This document shows, piece after piece, positions 7,978-17,382 of a stretch of 64,000 nucleotides of DNA (within the stretch, counting starts at the first letter, position 1; each line of letters starts with the position of its first letter). This stretch comes from Allobogoriella deserti (GTDB lineage Bacteria > Actinomycetota > Actinomycetes > Actinomycetales > Actinomycetaceae), in assembly GCF_042680605.1 (NCBI RefSeq), contig NZ_JBHUEE010000004.1, positions 186,001 through 250,000 on the forward strand. The letters run 5' to 3'. The translations under genes and the position numbers were made by a program. The notes beneath the pieces are model-generated. The model was not told where the DNA came from, ran no database searches, and saw only the letters and a program-made list of their open reading frames with translations.

Positions 7978-9726
7978 TCAGGTCTCGACGCGGGTGAGAC
8001 GGATTGCCATGTATTGACGGGCCGGAAGCGCGATTCGTGCCGTCTCGCGGTGAACTCCTGGTACGGGCTCGAGCGTCATGTTCCAGGTGTCGATGACGTC
8101 GATCCGCCACGCCACCCCGGTGGGCAAGACCAGATTCCGGTAGCTGGGCCGGTTGAACCCGAAGTAGGCGAGCATCCACTCCCCCGCGACTCCGCCCCAC
8201 GGCACGTCCCAGTCGCTCGGCAGCGGATCGATCGCGCCGTCCGGGGCCGAGGCGAGCACCTCGTCGAGGAACCGCATGCGCGCCGGGGACTCGCCGTGCA
8301 GCACGCCGCCCTTCGACCACCACAGCACCTCGTCGTCACGCACGTACGTCTCGCCGTGGACGACGTAGCCGCCGCGCACCGCGCCCTCCCAGCAACGGCG
8401 CACGAGCTCCTCGGCCGTCAGGTTGCCCCAGCCGTGGTCGATGTCCCCCTCGTAGCCCACCTCGTCGATGACCACGGGCTTGCCCCACCGCTCACGCCAG
8501 GAGTCGGTGTACTCGGCCGTGCGGTAGACGTCCTGGCGCTGAGCGGACACGTGCGTGATCCAGTCGCGGCCGTGGTCGTAGAAGGGGCGGCAGTTGTGGA
8601 TGGACCGCAGGTGGCCGTGCGGGTCCTCCTCGACGACGATCGCCGCGAGCCGCTCCCAGTCCGCCTCGCTCTTGGACCAGACGAGGTCGTACTCGTTGGC
8701 CATGGCCCACCAGACGTTCGGGTAGGCCGCGAGGCGGCGGACGACGTAGCGCAGGTACCGGTCGTCGACGGCCGCGCCGAGGTCGACGAAACCCCAGCGG
8801 TCGTACGGGTGGAAGAGGATCAGGTCCGCCTCGACGCCGATCTCGGCGAGCTGCGCGATCCGCCGCTCCAGCTTGCGGAAGTGCGCCGGGTCGAACCGCT
8901 CGAGGTCGAAGCCGTTCGCCAGGGACCCAGGGAACGGGAAGTCCGCGGGCTCGTCGGAGTTGTACAGGTACGACTTCGGGAAGACGCACATGCGGATCTT
9001 GTTGAAGCCCGCCGTCTCGAGCGAGCGGAGGGTCGCGTCCTGCAGCTCGTCGCTCTGGTGGGTCCACGCGTACGCCGTCGTCCCGACCGGTCGGTAGCGC
9101 GTGCCGTCCGCGTGGCGGAAGTGGAAGCCGTCCACACGCACGGGGCCGTGGCTGCCGGGTGCCGCCGCGCCGACCTCGACCGACGTGGTCAGGCCGTCGA
9201 GCGAGCGCGCCGTCGAGCGCATCGTGACGGTCCAGGTGCCCTCGGCCTCGGCGAGGAACCGGACCCGCCAGACGCCGTCACCGTCGTAGAAGCCGCCGAC
9301 GCGGAGGGTCCGCTCGCCGTTCGTCACCTCGGAGTCGAGCTCGACGTCGAGGAACGGGTTGCCGTGGCTGGGCCCGTCGATGCGGATCTCGACCGGGCTC
9401 CAGCGCGGCACGGGTCCCGGCGCCGTCAGTCGTGCCGAGGCACGGGGCACGTCCTCGCCCTCGTAGGCCGGGTCCGGCGCGACGGCCGGCAGGTACTCCT
9501 TCGCCGCCTCGCCGTCGGGGATCGCGGCGAGCGCGCCGAAGAACTCCTCACGCAGGGCGGTGTCCTCGAGCTGCGGCACGATGGCCGCGAGCTGGCCGAG
9601 GCGGGCGTCGCGGAACTGCACTGCCGCGGGGGACGCCGCCACGCCGGGCAGGTACTTCTCCAGGACGGCGCGGGCGCCGGCGTGGTCGAGCGCGTCGCCG
9701 ACGAGGGAACCGGGATGGAAGGGCAT
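7978..9726 (-). CDS. DUF5060/DUF4038-type glycoside hydrolase, apiosidase-like (GH140-like)
   Basis: This is a 582-residue intracellular glycosidase. After about 95 residues of helical N-terminal extension comes a beta-sandwich resembling DUF5060 (about 100-185), then a TIM barrel resembling DUF4038, the fold of GH140 beta-apiosidases (about 190-470), and a C-terminal beta domain (about 490-582, DUF5605-like). Candidate catalytic acids are Glu in WWAMANEYD (acid/base) and Glu in VVIDEVGYEG (nucleophile). No signal peptide is present. The start ATG at 9726 shares one base with the TGA of the GH3 gene (TGATG), so I reject the in-frame start 84 bases upstream. It is the last gene of the importer-hydrolase operon. 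The role as an apiosidase is inferred from fold and from the apionate genes nearby; a different exo-glycosidase specificity is possible. Confidence 0.82.
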   Translation of the reverse strand: MPFHPGSLVGDALDHAGARAVLEKYLPGVAASPAAVQFRDARLGQLAAIVPQLEDTALREEFFGALAAIPDGEAAKEYLPAVAPDPAYEGEDVPRASARLTAPGPVPRWSPVEIRIDGPSHGNPFLDVELDSEVTNGERTLRVGGFYDGDGVWRVRFLAEAEGTWTVTMRSTARSLDGLTTSVEVGAAAPGSHGPVRVDGFHFRHADGTRYRPVGTTAYAWTHQSDELQDATLRSLETAGFNKIRMCVFPKSYLYNSDEPADFPFPGSLANGFDLERFDPAHFRKLERRIAQLAEIGVEADLILFHPYDRWGFVDLGAAVDDRYLRYVVRRLAAYPNVWWAMANEYDLVWSKSEADWERLAAIVVEEDPHGHLRSIHNCRPFYDHGRDWITHVSAQRQDVYRTAEYTDSWRERWGKPVVIDEVGYEGDIDHGWGNLTAEELVRRCWEGAVRGGYVVHGETYVRDDEVLWWSKGGVLHGESPARMRFLDEVLASAPDGAIDPLPSDWDVPWGGVAGEWMLAYFGFNRPSYRNLVLPTGVAWRIDVIDTWNMTLEPVPGVHRETARIALPARQYMAIRLTRVET

Positions 9727-12134
9727 CAGATCTCCCAATCGAGGTCGAGCGGCAGGTTCGTGGCCGACGCACCGACCTGCAGCGTGTACGAGCCGGGCTC
9801 GACGTGCCAACCGCCGTCGTAGTGCGCGAGGCGCCGTGCCGGGACGGGGACTCGGGCGGTGACCGACTCGCCGGCGACGGCCCGCACGACGGCGGAGCCG
9901 ACCAGCCAGCGCGCGGGCCGCTCGACCGCGGAGTCGGAGCGCTCGGCGTAGACCTGCACGACCTGCTTCCCGGCGCGGCCGCCGGTGTTGGTGAGCGTGA
10001 CGACCACGTCGTCGCCGTCACGCCGCGCACCGTCCCAGGACCAGGTGGTGTAGCCCAGTCCGTGCCCGAAGGGGAAGGCCGGGCGGGTGCCCGCCCGCAG
10101 CCAGGCCCGGTAGCCGACGTGGAGGCCTTCGGCGTAGCGCAGCACGCCGTCGGTCGGCACGACGTCGGCGACGGGGACGTCCGCGAGGGACGCGGGCCAG
10201 GTCGTCGGGAGCCGACCGCCGGGCTCGGCGGCGCCGGTGAGGATGTCGGCGACGGCGGACCCGAACTCCTGGCCGCCGAAGTAGCCCTGCAGCACGGCCG
10301 CCGCCTCGCCGGCCCACGGCAGCACCACAGGCGAGCCGGCGTTCACGACGACGACGGTGCGCGGGTTGGCGGCGACCACGGCCCGCACGAGATCGTCCTG
10401 CCGGCCCGGCAGGTCGAGGTTGGTGCGGTCGTAGCCCTCGGACTCGACCGTGGAGTTCGTACCGACCACGACGACGGCGACGTCCGCCGCCGCGGCCGCC
10501 TCGGCGGCGCGGGTGACGAGTCCGTCCGGGTCGACGTCGTCGGGCGCGGTCCCCAGCGTGACGCTGAACGCCCCCAGGCTGCCGAGCCCCTCGTCGTTGC
10601 GGAGGGTGAAGGTGGCCCGGATCTCCACGGGGTGTCCGGCCTCGACCGCGATCCTCGCGGTGGACGACGGCGGGTTGAGGAAGGCTGCCCCGAGGTCCGT
10701 CCCGGTGACGACGGGGGTCTCGTCGAGGACCACCCTGCCGTCCACCTCGATGCGGCCCCGGCAGGAGCCGGCGAACCCGAGCAGGACCTCGCCGCTCGTC
10801 TCGGGGGTGTACCGCGTCAGGAGCTCCAGCGCGGCGGCGGTGGCCACGGGGGCGTCGCCGCCGAACCAGGTGAGCGCCGTCGAGAGCCGGTTCTCCGTGA
10901 ACATTTCCCCGCCGTCGGCGTCGAGGAACCGCGCGCGGACACCCGGCTCATCCGTGTCGGGGTTCGTGATCTGTGCCGGCGGGAGTTCCGCGACCCCCTC
11001 CTGGACCACGGCGCCGATCTCGTAGGTCACGTCGGCGTGCGGCAGCGCCGCGCGGATGCCGTCCAGCGGCGAGACGACGTGGTCGGGCACCACCGTCGCG
11101 CTGCCGCCACCCTGGGTGCGGGCGTGGAGGGCGTTGTGCCCGATGACCGCCACGGAACCGATCCGGGGACCGTCCAGAGGCAGGATTCCGTCGTTGCGCA
11201 ACAGGACCGCCCCGGCGACCGCGGCCTCGCGCGCGAAGGCGGGGCCGTCCACGGGCGCCGGGGTGACGCCGTTCGCACCGCCCAACGCCCCGACCCGTTC
11301 GGCGAGCAGCAGGATCCGCAGCACCTTGCGGTCCACGTCGGCCTCCTGGACCCGCCCGTCGCGGACGGCCTCGACCAGGCCGCCGAAGGCGGAGACCGGG
11401 CCCGGCATCGCGAGGTCGTTGGCCGCCGGCACGGCGCCGAGACTGCGCACCGCGGTCCAGTCGCTGACGACGGCGCCGTCGAAACCCCACTCGCTGTTCA
11501 GGGGGGTCTCGAGGAGGTCGTTCTCGGTCATCGTGACGCCGTCGACCGAGTTGTAGGCACTCATCACGGACCAGGCACCGGCCTCGACGGCACGCTCGAA
11601 CGGCGCGAGGTAGAGCTCGCGGAGCGGACGCTCGTCGACCCGGACGTCGACCGTGAACCGGTCGGTCTCGGAGTCGTTGGCGACGTAGTGCTTGGGGCAC
11701 GCGGCCACACCGTTGTCCTGCAGCCCGCGCACGTAGCTCTCCGCGAGCTGCGCGGTGAGTTCCGGGTCCTCGCTGAAGCACTCGAAGTGGCGCCCGCCCA
11801 GCGGTGAACGGTGCAGGTTGATCGTCGGCCCGAGCACCACGTCGACACCCTTGCGCCGTGCCTCGGACGCCGCGGCCGCGCCGTAGCGGTAGGCCAGGTC
11901 GGGGTCCCAGGACGCGGCGAGCGCCGATCCCGAGGGCAGGTTCAGCGACGGGTCCCGCTCGTCCCACCGCGGTCCGCGCACCCCCGCCGGCCCGTCCGAG
12001 AGCGTCATCGCGCGCAGGCCGATCTTCTCGATCGGCACGGTGGTCCAGAAGTCGGCGCCCTGCACGAGGGCGGCCTTCTCCTCCAGGGTCAGCTTCTCGA
12101 GCAGCGGGCGGAGGTGGTCGGTCGGGTCGGTCAC
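9726..12134 (-). CDS. GH3 beta-glycosidase with PA14 insert
   Basis: This is an 802-residue exo-acting glycosidase of GH3. The (beta/alpha)8 domain (about 1-280) contains the substrate-binding motif CPKHYVANDSETDR and the nucleophile Asp in AVVSDWTAV (near 227). The alpha/beta sandwich (about 300-600) is interrupted by a PA14-like beta domain (about 385-515), and a fibronectin-III-like domain with HGLGYTTW closes the protein. It lacks a signal peptide, so it acts on imported oligosaccharides, fitting the ABC importer genes just upstream. The start is the GTG at 12134, preceded by GGAAGGA at 9 bases. A GTG at 12200, which overlaps the stop of the previous gene, would add 22 residues of low-complexity sequence and has no comparable ribosome site. 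Substrate could be a beta-glucoside, xyloside or similar linkage. Confidence 0.95.
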   Translation of the reverse strand: MTDPTDHLRPLLEKLTLEEKAALVQGADFWTTVPIEKIGLRAMTLSDGPAGVRGPRWDERDPSLNLPSGSALAASWDPDLAYRYGAAAASEARRKGVDVVLGPTINLHRSPLGGRHFECFSEDPELTAQLAESYVRGLQDNGVAACPKHYVANDSETDRFTVDVRVDERPLRELYLAPFERAVEAGAWSVMSAYNSVDGVTMTENDLLETPLNSEWGFDGAVVSDWTAVRSLGAVPAANDLAMPGPVSAFGGLVEAVRDGRVQEADVDRKVLRILLLAERVGALGGANGVTPAPVDGPAFAREAAVAGAVLLRNDGILPLDGPRIGSVAVIGHNALHARTQGGGSATVVPDHVVSPLDGIRAALPHADVTYEIGAVVQEGVAELPPAQITNPDTDEPGVRARFLDADGGEMFTENRLSTALTWFGGDAPVATAAALELLTRYTPETSGEVLLGFAGSCRGRIEVDGRVVLDETPVVTGTDLGAAFLNPPSSTARIAVEAGHPVEIRATFTLRNDEGLGSLGAFSVTLGTAPDDVDPDGLVTRAAEAAAAADVAVVVVGTNSTVESEGYDRTNLDLPGRQDDLVRAVVAANPRTVVVVNAGSPVVLPWAGEAAAVLQGYFGGQEFGSAVADILTGAAEPGGRLPTTWPASLADVPVADVVPTDGVLRYAEGLHVGYRAWLRAGTRPAFPFGHGLGYTTWSWDGARRDGDDVVVTLTNTGGRAGKQVVQVYAERSDSAVERPARWLVGSAVVRAVAGESVTARVPVPARRLAHYDGGWHVEPGSYTLQVGASATNLPLDLDWEI

Positions 12135-12143
12135 TTGGGCGGT

Positions 12144-12150
12144 TCCTTCC
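12144..12150 (-). promoter_or_regulatory. Shine-Dalgarno site deciding the GH3 start
   Basis: On the minus strand GGAAGGA ends 9 bases before the GTG at 12134. This fixes the start of the GH3 gene against the longer reading from 12200. Confidence 0.7.
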
Positions 12151-12196
12151 GGGGTGCGGGTGCTGGCGGTCAGCGGTGTGCGGACGTTTTCGTATG

Positions 12197-13042
12197 TCAC
12201 GCGGCGTCGCCCGCCGCGGCGGCAAGGGCGGCCCGGCGCTGCTCGCGGCGCTTCGACTGCCGATCCGGGTCGGGCACGGGGGCGGCCATGAACAGGCGCT
12301 GGGTGTACGGGTGCTGCGGTCTGGAGGTGACCTGGTCGCCGTCGCCGGTCTCGACGAGCTCGCCGCGGTACATCACGGCCACGCGGTGGCTGATGTGCCG
12401 GACGACGGCGAGGTCGTGGGTGACGAAGAGGTAGGCGACGCCCGTGCGTTCCTGGATGTCGATGAGCAGGTCGAGCACGCGCTTCTGGGTGGACAGGTCC
12501 AGTGCGGAGACTGGTTCGTCGCAGACGATAAGGCGGGGCTCGAGCGCGAGCGCCCTGGCGATCGCGATCCGCTGGCGCTGCCCGCCGGAGAACTCCCGGG
12601 GCAGGCGCGTGCGGGCATCCGACGGGAGGCCGACCTGGTCCAGCAGATCCCGTACGCGGCCCTTCGCCTCACCGGAGGCGACGCCGCCCGCAGTGAGCGG
12701 TTCGGTGAGGATCTGCTCGATCGTCATCGATGGGTTGAGCGAGGAGTACGGGTCCTGGAACACGACCTGGATCTCGTCGCTGAGGGCCCGGCGGTCCCGG
12801 CGGTTCAGGTGCGAGATGTCCCGCCCGTCGTAGGTGATGGCGCCGGCGGTGACCGGCGCCAGGCCGAGCACGGCCCGGCCCAGGGTAGTCTTGCCGGACC
12901 CGGACTCCCCGACGAGGCCGACGGTCTCGCCGGGAAGGATGTCGAGCGAGACGCCCTTGAGGGCACGGAACGCCTCGGCCCGGAGCCCCTTGCCGGGGTA
13001 GTCGACGACGAGGTCCTCGACCTCGAGCAGGGGCGCGGTCAT
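12197..13042 (-). CDS. Oligopeptide/oligosaccharide ABC transporter ATP-binding protein (DppF/OppF type)
   Basis: This is the second ATPase of a Dpp/Opp-type importer, with 281 residues. Walker A GESGSGKTT is near 44-52, the signature FSGGQRQRIAIARALA near 155-170, and Walker B LIVCDEPVSALD follows. The C-terminal stretch HPYTQRLFMAAP is the conserved oligopeptide-binding-protein C-terminal region. Dpp/Opp-type importers use a heterodimer of two ATPases; the other half is the C-terminal part of the upstream fusion protein. The ATG overlaps the upstream TGA as ATGA. Because the operon continues into GH3 and an apiosidase-like enzyme, the cargo is more likely an oligosaccharide or glycoside than a peptide. 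Confidence 0.95.
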   Translation of the reverse strand: MTAPLLEVEDLVVDYPGKGLRAEAFRALKGVSLDILPGETVGLVGESGSGKTTLGRAVLGLAPVTAGAITYDGRDISHLNRRDRRALSDEIQVVFQDPYSSLNPSMTIEQILTEPLTAGGVASGEAKGRVRDLLDQVGLPSDARTRLPREFSGGQRQRIAIARALALEPRLIVCDEPVSALDLSTQKRVLDLLIDIQERTGVAYLFVTHDLAVVRHISHRVAVMYRGELVETGDGDQVTSRPQHPYTQRLFMAAPVPDPDRQSKRREQRRAALAAAAGDAA

Positions 13043-14847
13043 GACTGGCTCCCAACGGTCAGCGGGGCGCGGGCGGGTCCCTCGTCGAGGATCGCGTCGA
13101 GGAGGCCGCAGGTGTACGGGTGCTCGGCTCGCTTGAGGATTGTGCGTACCGGGCCCTGCTCGACGAACAGGCCCTCACGCATCACGGTGACCCGGTCGCA
13201 CAGGTCGGCCACCACGCCGAAGTTGTGGGTCACGAGCAGCATCGCCATGCCCCGTTCCCGCTGCAGGTCGCGCAGCAGGTCGAGCACCTCGGCCTGGACG
13301 GTGACGTCGAGCGCCGTCGTCGGCTCGTCCGCGATAATGAGGTCGGGGTCCGTCGAGACGGCGCCCGCGATGAGGACGCGCTGCGCCATGCCGCCGGAAA
13401 TCTCGAACGGGTACGCGTCGAAGGTGCGCCGCGGTTCGGGGATCCCCACGCGCTCGAGGAGGTCGAGGGCCTTGGCCGTGGCCTCGGCCTTGCTCATGCC
13501 GAGCCCCACGCGCAGCGGCTCGACGAGCTGGCTGCCGATCGTGAACGACGGGTCGAGGTTGGACATCGGCTCCTGCGGGATGTAGCCGATCCGGATGCCC
13601 CGCACGCTGGAGTAGACCCGTTCGGACGCCCCGGCGAGGTGGACGTTCTCGTACGTGATCTGCCCGCCCGTGACGCGGCCTCCGCGCGGCAGGAGGCCGA
13701 GCACGGAGAACGCCGTCTGGGTCTTTCCGGAGCCCGACTCGCCGATGAGGCCGTGCGCCTCCCCCTTGCGGACCTCGAGCGAGACCCCGTGGACCACCTC
13801 GAGCGTGGAGCCGTCGGGCTGGTCGTAGCCGACCCGGAGGTTACGGACGGTCAGGACCGGCTCGTGCGACCGCGTCGACGTCGCCTCCTCGTCGGGGTGG
13901 ACGATGACGTCGGAGCCCGGCTCGGCCGACCGATCCGCCGACTGTGCCGCCGCGTTCGCCGTCGCCGCCGTCTTCTTCCGACGGCGGACCCGGACGGTCC
14001 GTTCGAGTTCGTCGCGCATGACGTTCGCGAGCAGCGTCAGCGCGAGACACGTGATGGCGATCGCCGTCGCGGGCCAGACCATGAGGACCGGTGCACGGAA
14101 GATGTTGAGGAACGCGTCGTTGAGCATCGCGCCCCAGGTGGGCACGGACATGTCGCCGAGCCCTAGGAACTCCAGCCCGGACTGGATCGCGATGGCGATG
14201 CCGGTCAGCGTGGCGGACTGGATGATGATCGGGGCCCGTACCACGGAGAGCACGTGCCGGCCGATGATGCGGGCGTCGCTGAGTCCGGCGACTCGGGCGG
14301 CGTCGACGTAGAGCTCGTTCCGCACGGAGGTCACCGAGGCGTGGACGAGGCGGTAGTAGGCCGGCGACATGAGGACACCGAAGACGAGCATGGCGAGCCA
14401 GACGCTCGGGCCGAGGACCGACCGGGCGGCCAGCAGGACGACGATCCCGGGCAGCGCCATGACCAGCGACGTCACCCAGGAGGTGACCGTGTCGAACCAC
14501 CCCTGGTAGTAGCCGGCGATCAGGCCCGCGATCACCCCGATGACGAGCGCCGTCACGACCGCGACGAGGGCAGCCGCAATGCTCACCTGGGTGGCCGCCA
14601 GCAGCCGGGAGAAGACGTCCCGTCCGGCGCTGTCGGCCCCCATGATGTGGTCCGCGCTCGGCGGCGCGAGCACCAGTTCGAGCGACGCGAGGTTCGGGTC
14701 GTAGGGCGTGAGACGAGGCCCGATGACGGCGAGGACGCCGATGGCCGCGACGACGACGAACGAGACGAGGCCGACGGGGCGCCGCAGGATGCGTCGGAGG
14801 AGGGAGCCGGCCGCCGCCGGCCCGGCGGTGGGAGCGGTGGTGGTCAT
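13039..14847 (-). CDS. ABC transporter permease-ATPase fusion (DppC-DppD)
   Basis: This is a 602-residue natural fusion of two importer subunits. Residues 1-290 form a DppC-type permease: a first membrane segment near 25-45, the family stretch HIMGADSAGRDVFSRLL, and the EAA loop region (VAGLSDARIIGRHVL). Residues 325-602 form a DppD-type ATPase with Walker A GESGSGKTQ, signature ISGGMAQRVLIAGA and Walker B IIADEPTTALD. A Ser/Ala/Glu-rich linker of about 35 residues joins them. This arrangement is frequent in actinobacterial oligopeptide-type importers. The start ATG at 14847 overlaps the stop of the preceding permease gene (ATGA). The same frame stays open for about 360 codons upstream, across the other permease gene, but that part is a shadow with Arg/Gly/Pro-rich nonsense translation. 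Confidence 0.94.
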   Translation of the reverse strand: MTTTAPTAGPAAAGSLLRRILRRPVGLVSFVVVAAIGVLAVIGPRLTPYDPNLASLELVLAPPSADHIMGADSAGRDVFSRLLAATQVSIAAALVAVVTALVIGVIAGLIAGYYQGWFDTVTSWVTSLVMALPGIVVLLAARSVLGPSVWLAMLVFGVLMSPAYYRLVHASVTSVRNELYVDAARVAGLSDARIIGRHVLSVVRAPIIIQSATLTGIAIAIQSGLEFLGLGDMSVPTWGAMLNDAFLNIFRAPVLMVWPATAIAITCLALTLLANVMRDELERTVRVRRRKKTAATANAAAQSADRSAEPGSDVIVHPDEEATSTRSHEPVLTVRNLRVGYDQPDGSTLEVVHGVSLEVRKGEAHGLIGESGSGKTQTAFSVLGLLPRGGRVTGGQITYENVHLAGASERVYSSVRGIRIGYIPQEPMSNLDPSFTIGSQLVEPLRVGLGMSKAEATAKALDLLERVGIPEPRRTFDAYPFEISGGMAQRVLIAGAVSTDPDLIIADEPTTALDVTVQAEVLDLLRDLQRERGMAMLLVTHNFGVVADLCDRVTVMREGLFVEQGPVRTILKRAEHPYTCGLLDAILDEGPARAPLTVGSQS

Positions 14848-15785
14848 GACAGTCGAACCTTCGGGTTGAGTGCGGCCTGCGCGAGGTCGATGACGAGGTT
14901 GACGACGACGACGATGATCGCCGTCGCCATGACGATGCCCATGACGACCGGGATGTCCCCCGACGTCGTCGCGGACACGGCGAGCTGCCCGATGCCGGGC
15001 AGCGCGAAGACCTGCTCGACGACGACCGCCCCGCCCAGGAGCCCGACGAACTGCACGGCCAGGACCGCCAGGGCGGGGCCGCCCGCGTTGCGGAGCACGT
15101 GCTTGAGGACGACCCGGCGCAGGCCGAGGCCACGGGCGCGCAGGGTGCGCACGTAGTCGCGCCCGAGCGCGTCCAGGACGGAGCCGCGGACCTGCATCGC
15201 CACGGCCGCGACCGCGTTGATCGACAGCGCCAGGATCGGCAGCGTGATGCTGGACAGCCAGCCGCCCACCGAGTCCGTGATCGGCACGAACCCGACGGCA
15301 CGGAACCACCCGAGCTCGATGCCGAACACGAGCACCAGGCCGAGGGCGATGAGGAAGCCCGGCACGGCGGAGCCGACGACCGCGACGACCTGGACGAGCG
15401 CGTCGATCCAGCCGCCGCGGCGGGCCGCGAGCACGCCGAGCACCACGGAGACGACGGCGGAGACCAGGGTCGTGCCGATGACCAGCGTCAGGGTGACGGG
15501 TAGGCGGGTCGCGAGGCTCACCGAGACGAGCTGCCCGGTGAACCACGACGTGCCGAGGTCCCCGCCGAGCGCCGAGGTGAGCCAGTCGGCATACTGGGCG
15601 AACAGGGGGCGGTCGAGCCCGAGTTCGGCGGCCTTCTGCGCGACGACCTCCTCGGTCGCGTTCTCCCCGAGGATGTTCCGGGCGATGTCTCCCCCGCCCA
15701 GGTAGAGCAGGGAGAAGGCGACGAGGGAGATGACGGCGAGCATGACCGCGCCCGAGACGAGGCGCCTGACGATGAACGTGAACAT
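14844..15785 (-). CDS. Oligopeptide-type ABC transporter permease (DppB)
   Basis: This is a 313-residue inner-membrane permease with a typical DppB start (MFTFIVRRLVSGAVMLAVIS) and about six membrane segments at 8-30, 100-125, 135-160, 175-200, 235-260 and 280-305. The cytoplasmic EAA-type loop (DYVRTLRARGLGLRRVVLKH) is where it contacts the ATPase. The extracytoplasmic loop after the first segment is long, as usual. The gene begins 21 bases after the binding-protein stop codon and ends overlapping the permease-ATPase fusion gene. Together they build the membrane channel of the importer that feeds the GH3 and apiosidase-like enzymes. Confidence 0.95.
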   Translation of the reverse strand: MFTFIVRRLVSGAVMLAVISLVAFSLLYLGGGDIARNILGENATEEVVAQKAAELGLDRPLFAQYADWLTSALGGDLGTSWFTGQLVSVSLATRLPVTLTLVIGTTLVSAVVSVVLGVLAARRGGWIDALVQVVAVVGSAVPGFLIALGLVLVFGIELGWFRAVGFVPITDSVGGWLSSITLPILALSINAVAAVAMQVRGSVLDALGRDYVRTLRARGLGLRRVVLKHVLRNAGGPALAVLAVQFVGLLGGAVVVEQVFALPGIGQLAVSATTSGDIPVVMGIVMATAIIVVVVNLVIDLAQAALNPKVRLS

Positions 15786-15806
15786 GTGGTCCTGTCGGTG
15801 GGCGGC

Positions 15807-17321
15807 TCAGTCGGCCGGGCGGATGTCGTAGATCGCCGGGAAGGCGTTGGTCGTCAGCATCTCGACCTCGGTGCCGGGAGCGACCGCCATGCTTCCCTGC
15901 GCGCGGTAGAAGGGGGCGAACCACGCCTCCTCGACCAGGTACTGGTTCAGCTCGGCGGCGGCCTCGTCGCGCTCGGCGTCGGTGCCGTACTGCATCTGCT
16001 CGAGCATCGCGTCCACCTCGTCCCGCTCGGTGCCGAACGGGTTCCAGGTCGCGCCGGGGGCGAGCATGAACTGCGCGAGCTGCCAGTCCGGGTTCTGCTC
16101 GAGCGCCATGTAGGACGCCGCGTACTTCGGGGCGAGGAGGTCGGTGAGGAAGTTGGTTCCCGGGTCGTCGTGGCGCACGGTGATGCCGATGTCGGCGAGT
16201 TGCTGGGCGATGAACGTGTACGTGGTGGTGCCGAGCGACGGGGACGAGGGCATCGACAGCTCGAAGCCGTCGGGATACCCGGCCTCGGCGAGGAGTTCGC
16301 GCGCCCTCTGCGGGTCGTAGGTGTAGCGATCGTCCAGCGCGGGGTCGTACGCGGCGGAGCGTTCCGGGAACATCTGGGTGGTGACGGAGCCGTGGCCACG
16401 TTGCAGCGCCTCGAGCATGGCTTCGCGGTCGAAGGCGTAGTTGATCGCCTGGCGCACCCGCACATCGCCCAGCGGTTCGCTCATGGCGCCGTCGCGGTCG
16501 AATAGGAGAAGCCCGAAGACGTCGAGCTCGTTGCCGACGATCGACCAGCCGGAGGCCTCGATCTGTTCGAGGTTGTCGTTCGTGGAGACCCGGACGGCGT
16601 CGGCCTCGTTCGCGAAGATCGCGTTGAGGGCGGCCGTCGGATCCGTGTAGACGTCGATCGTCAGGGAGTCGTAGTACTGGACGTCGGGGTTCCAGTAGTC
16701 GGGGTTGGCCCGGTACACGTAGCTCGTCCCGGTGACCGATGCACGAGGTTTGAGGACGTACGGTCCGGACCCGACCGGGTTGGTGGCCAGGTCCGGGTTG
16801 TCGAAGGACTCGGCACTGCCGACGAGGCCGGCGTCGCGGGCCAGGTAGTTCAGCATCGCCGGGTCCGGGGCTGCCAGGTCGATGACGACCGTGGTGTCGT
16901 CGGGCGTGTCGATGGACTCGATGCTCGCGAGATTGCCGGCGTTCGACGCCGTGCCGTCACGGAACCGCAGCAGGTTCTGCTTGACGACGTCGGCGGTGAG
17001 CGCAGACCCGTCCGTGAACGTGACGTCGTCGCGGATGGTGAGCGTCAGTTCGGTCTCGTCGTCGTCGTACGCCCAGTCCGTGGCGAGCCAGGGCTCGATC
17101 CGACCGTCGGGCGTGGCACGCAGGAGGGTGTCGTACACGGCCTGGTAGAAGGGCGCCTGGTTCCCCCAGTCCGATCCCGCGGGATCGAACGTCACGGGCG
17201 CGGAGATGGCCCCGAGGACGAGCGTCTCGTCGTCCTCCTGAGCGCTGCTCGTGCTAATACAGCCGGCGAGCGCGAGCACGCTGAGGCCGGCGATCAGCGC
17301 CGTAATCGTGCGTCGGATCAT
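15807..17321 (-). CDS. Extracellular solute-binding protein family 5 (lipoprotein)
   Basis: This is the cargo receptor of the oligopeptide-type importer, with 504 residues. The N-terminus MIRRTITALIAGLSVLALAG is a lipoprotein signal peptide with lipobox LAGC (Cys 21). The mature protein shows the SBP family-5 layout: APVTFDPAGSDWG near the start, then LATDWAYDDDETELTLTIRD, and FSDGSALTADVV-type sequence (FTDGSALTADVV) near 95-106. I chose the ATG at 17321, preceded by a GAAGGG site, and not the in-frame ATG at 17381, which would put 20 polar residues before the signal peptide. Family-5 proteins bind peptides, but several in actinobacteria and thermophiles bind oligosaccharides. It is the first gene of the six-gene operon ending in the apiosidase-like gene. 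Confidence 0.94.
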   Translation of the reverse strand: MIRRTITALIAGLSVLALAGCISTSSAQEDDETLVLGAISAPVTFDPAGSDWGNQAPFYQAVYDTLLRATPDGRIEPWLATDWAYDDDETELTLTIRDDVTFTDGSALTADVVKQNLLRFRDGTASNAGNLASIESIDTPDDTTVVIDLAAPDPAMLNYLARDAGLVGSAESFDNPDLATNPVGSGPYVLKPRASVTGTSYVYRANPDYWNPDVQYYDSLTIDVYTDPTAALNAIFANEADAVRVSTNDNLEQIEASGWSIVGNELDVFGLLLFDRDGAMSEPLGDVRVRQAINYAFDREAMLEALQRGHGSVTTQMFPERSAAYDPALDDRYTYDPQRARELLAEAGYPDGFELSMPSSPSLGTTTYTFIAQQLADIGITVRHDDPGTNFLTDLLAPKYAASYMALEQNPDWQLAQFMLAPGATWNPFGTERDEVDAMLEQMQYGTDAERDEAAAELNQYLVEEAWFAPFYRAQGSMAVAPGTEVEMLTTNAFPAIYDIRPAD

Positions 17322-17382
17322 CGTTGGCCCTTCATCGTCGGTGATCCGGGATCGCGTCCCGTGCGATGGCGACCGTAACATG

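Noticed and set aside
7735..9822. Open frame of 695 codons antisense to the apiosidase-like gene
   Set aside because: Translation is low-complexity Val/Arg/Asp-rich and without motifs; the minus strand carries a recognisable glycosidase with coupled start.
14848..15924. N-terminal extension of the permease-ATPase fusion frame by about 360 codons
   Set aside because: It overlaps the DppB-type permease gene completely, and the translated sequence is Arg/Gly/Pro-rich nonsense. The true start overlaps the dppB stop as ATGA.
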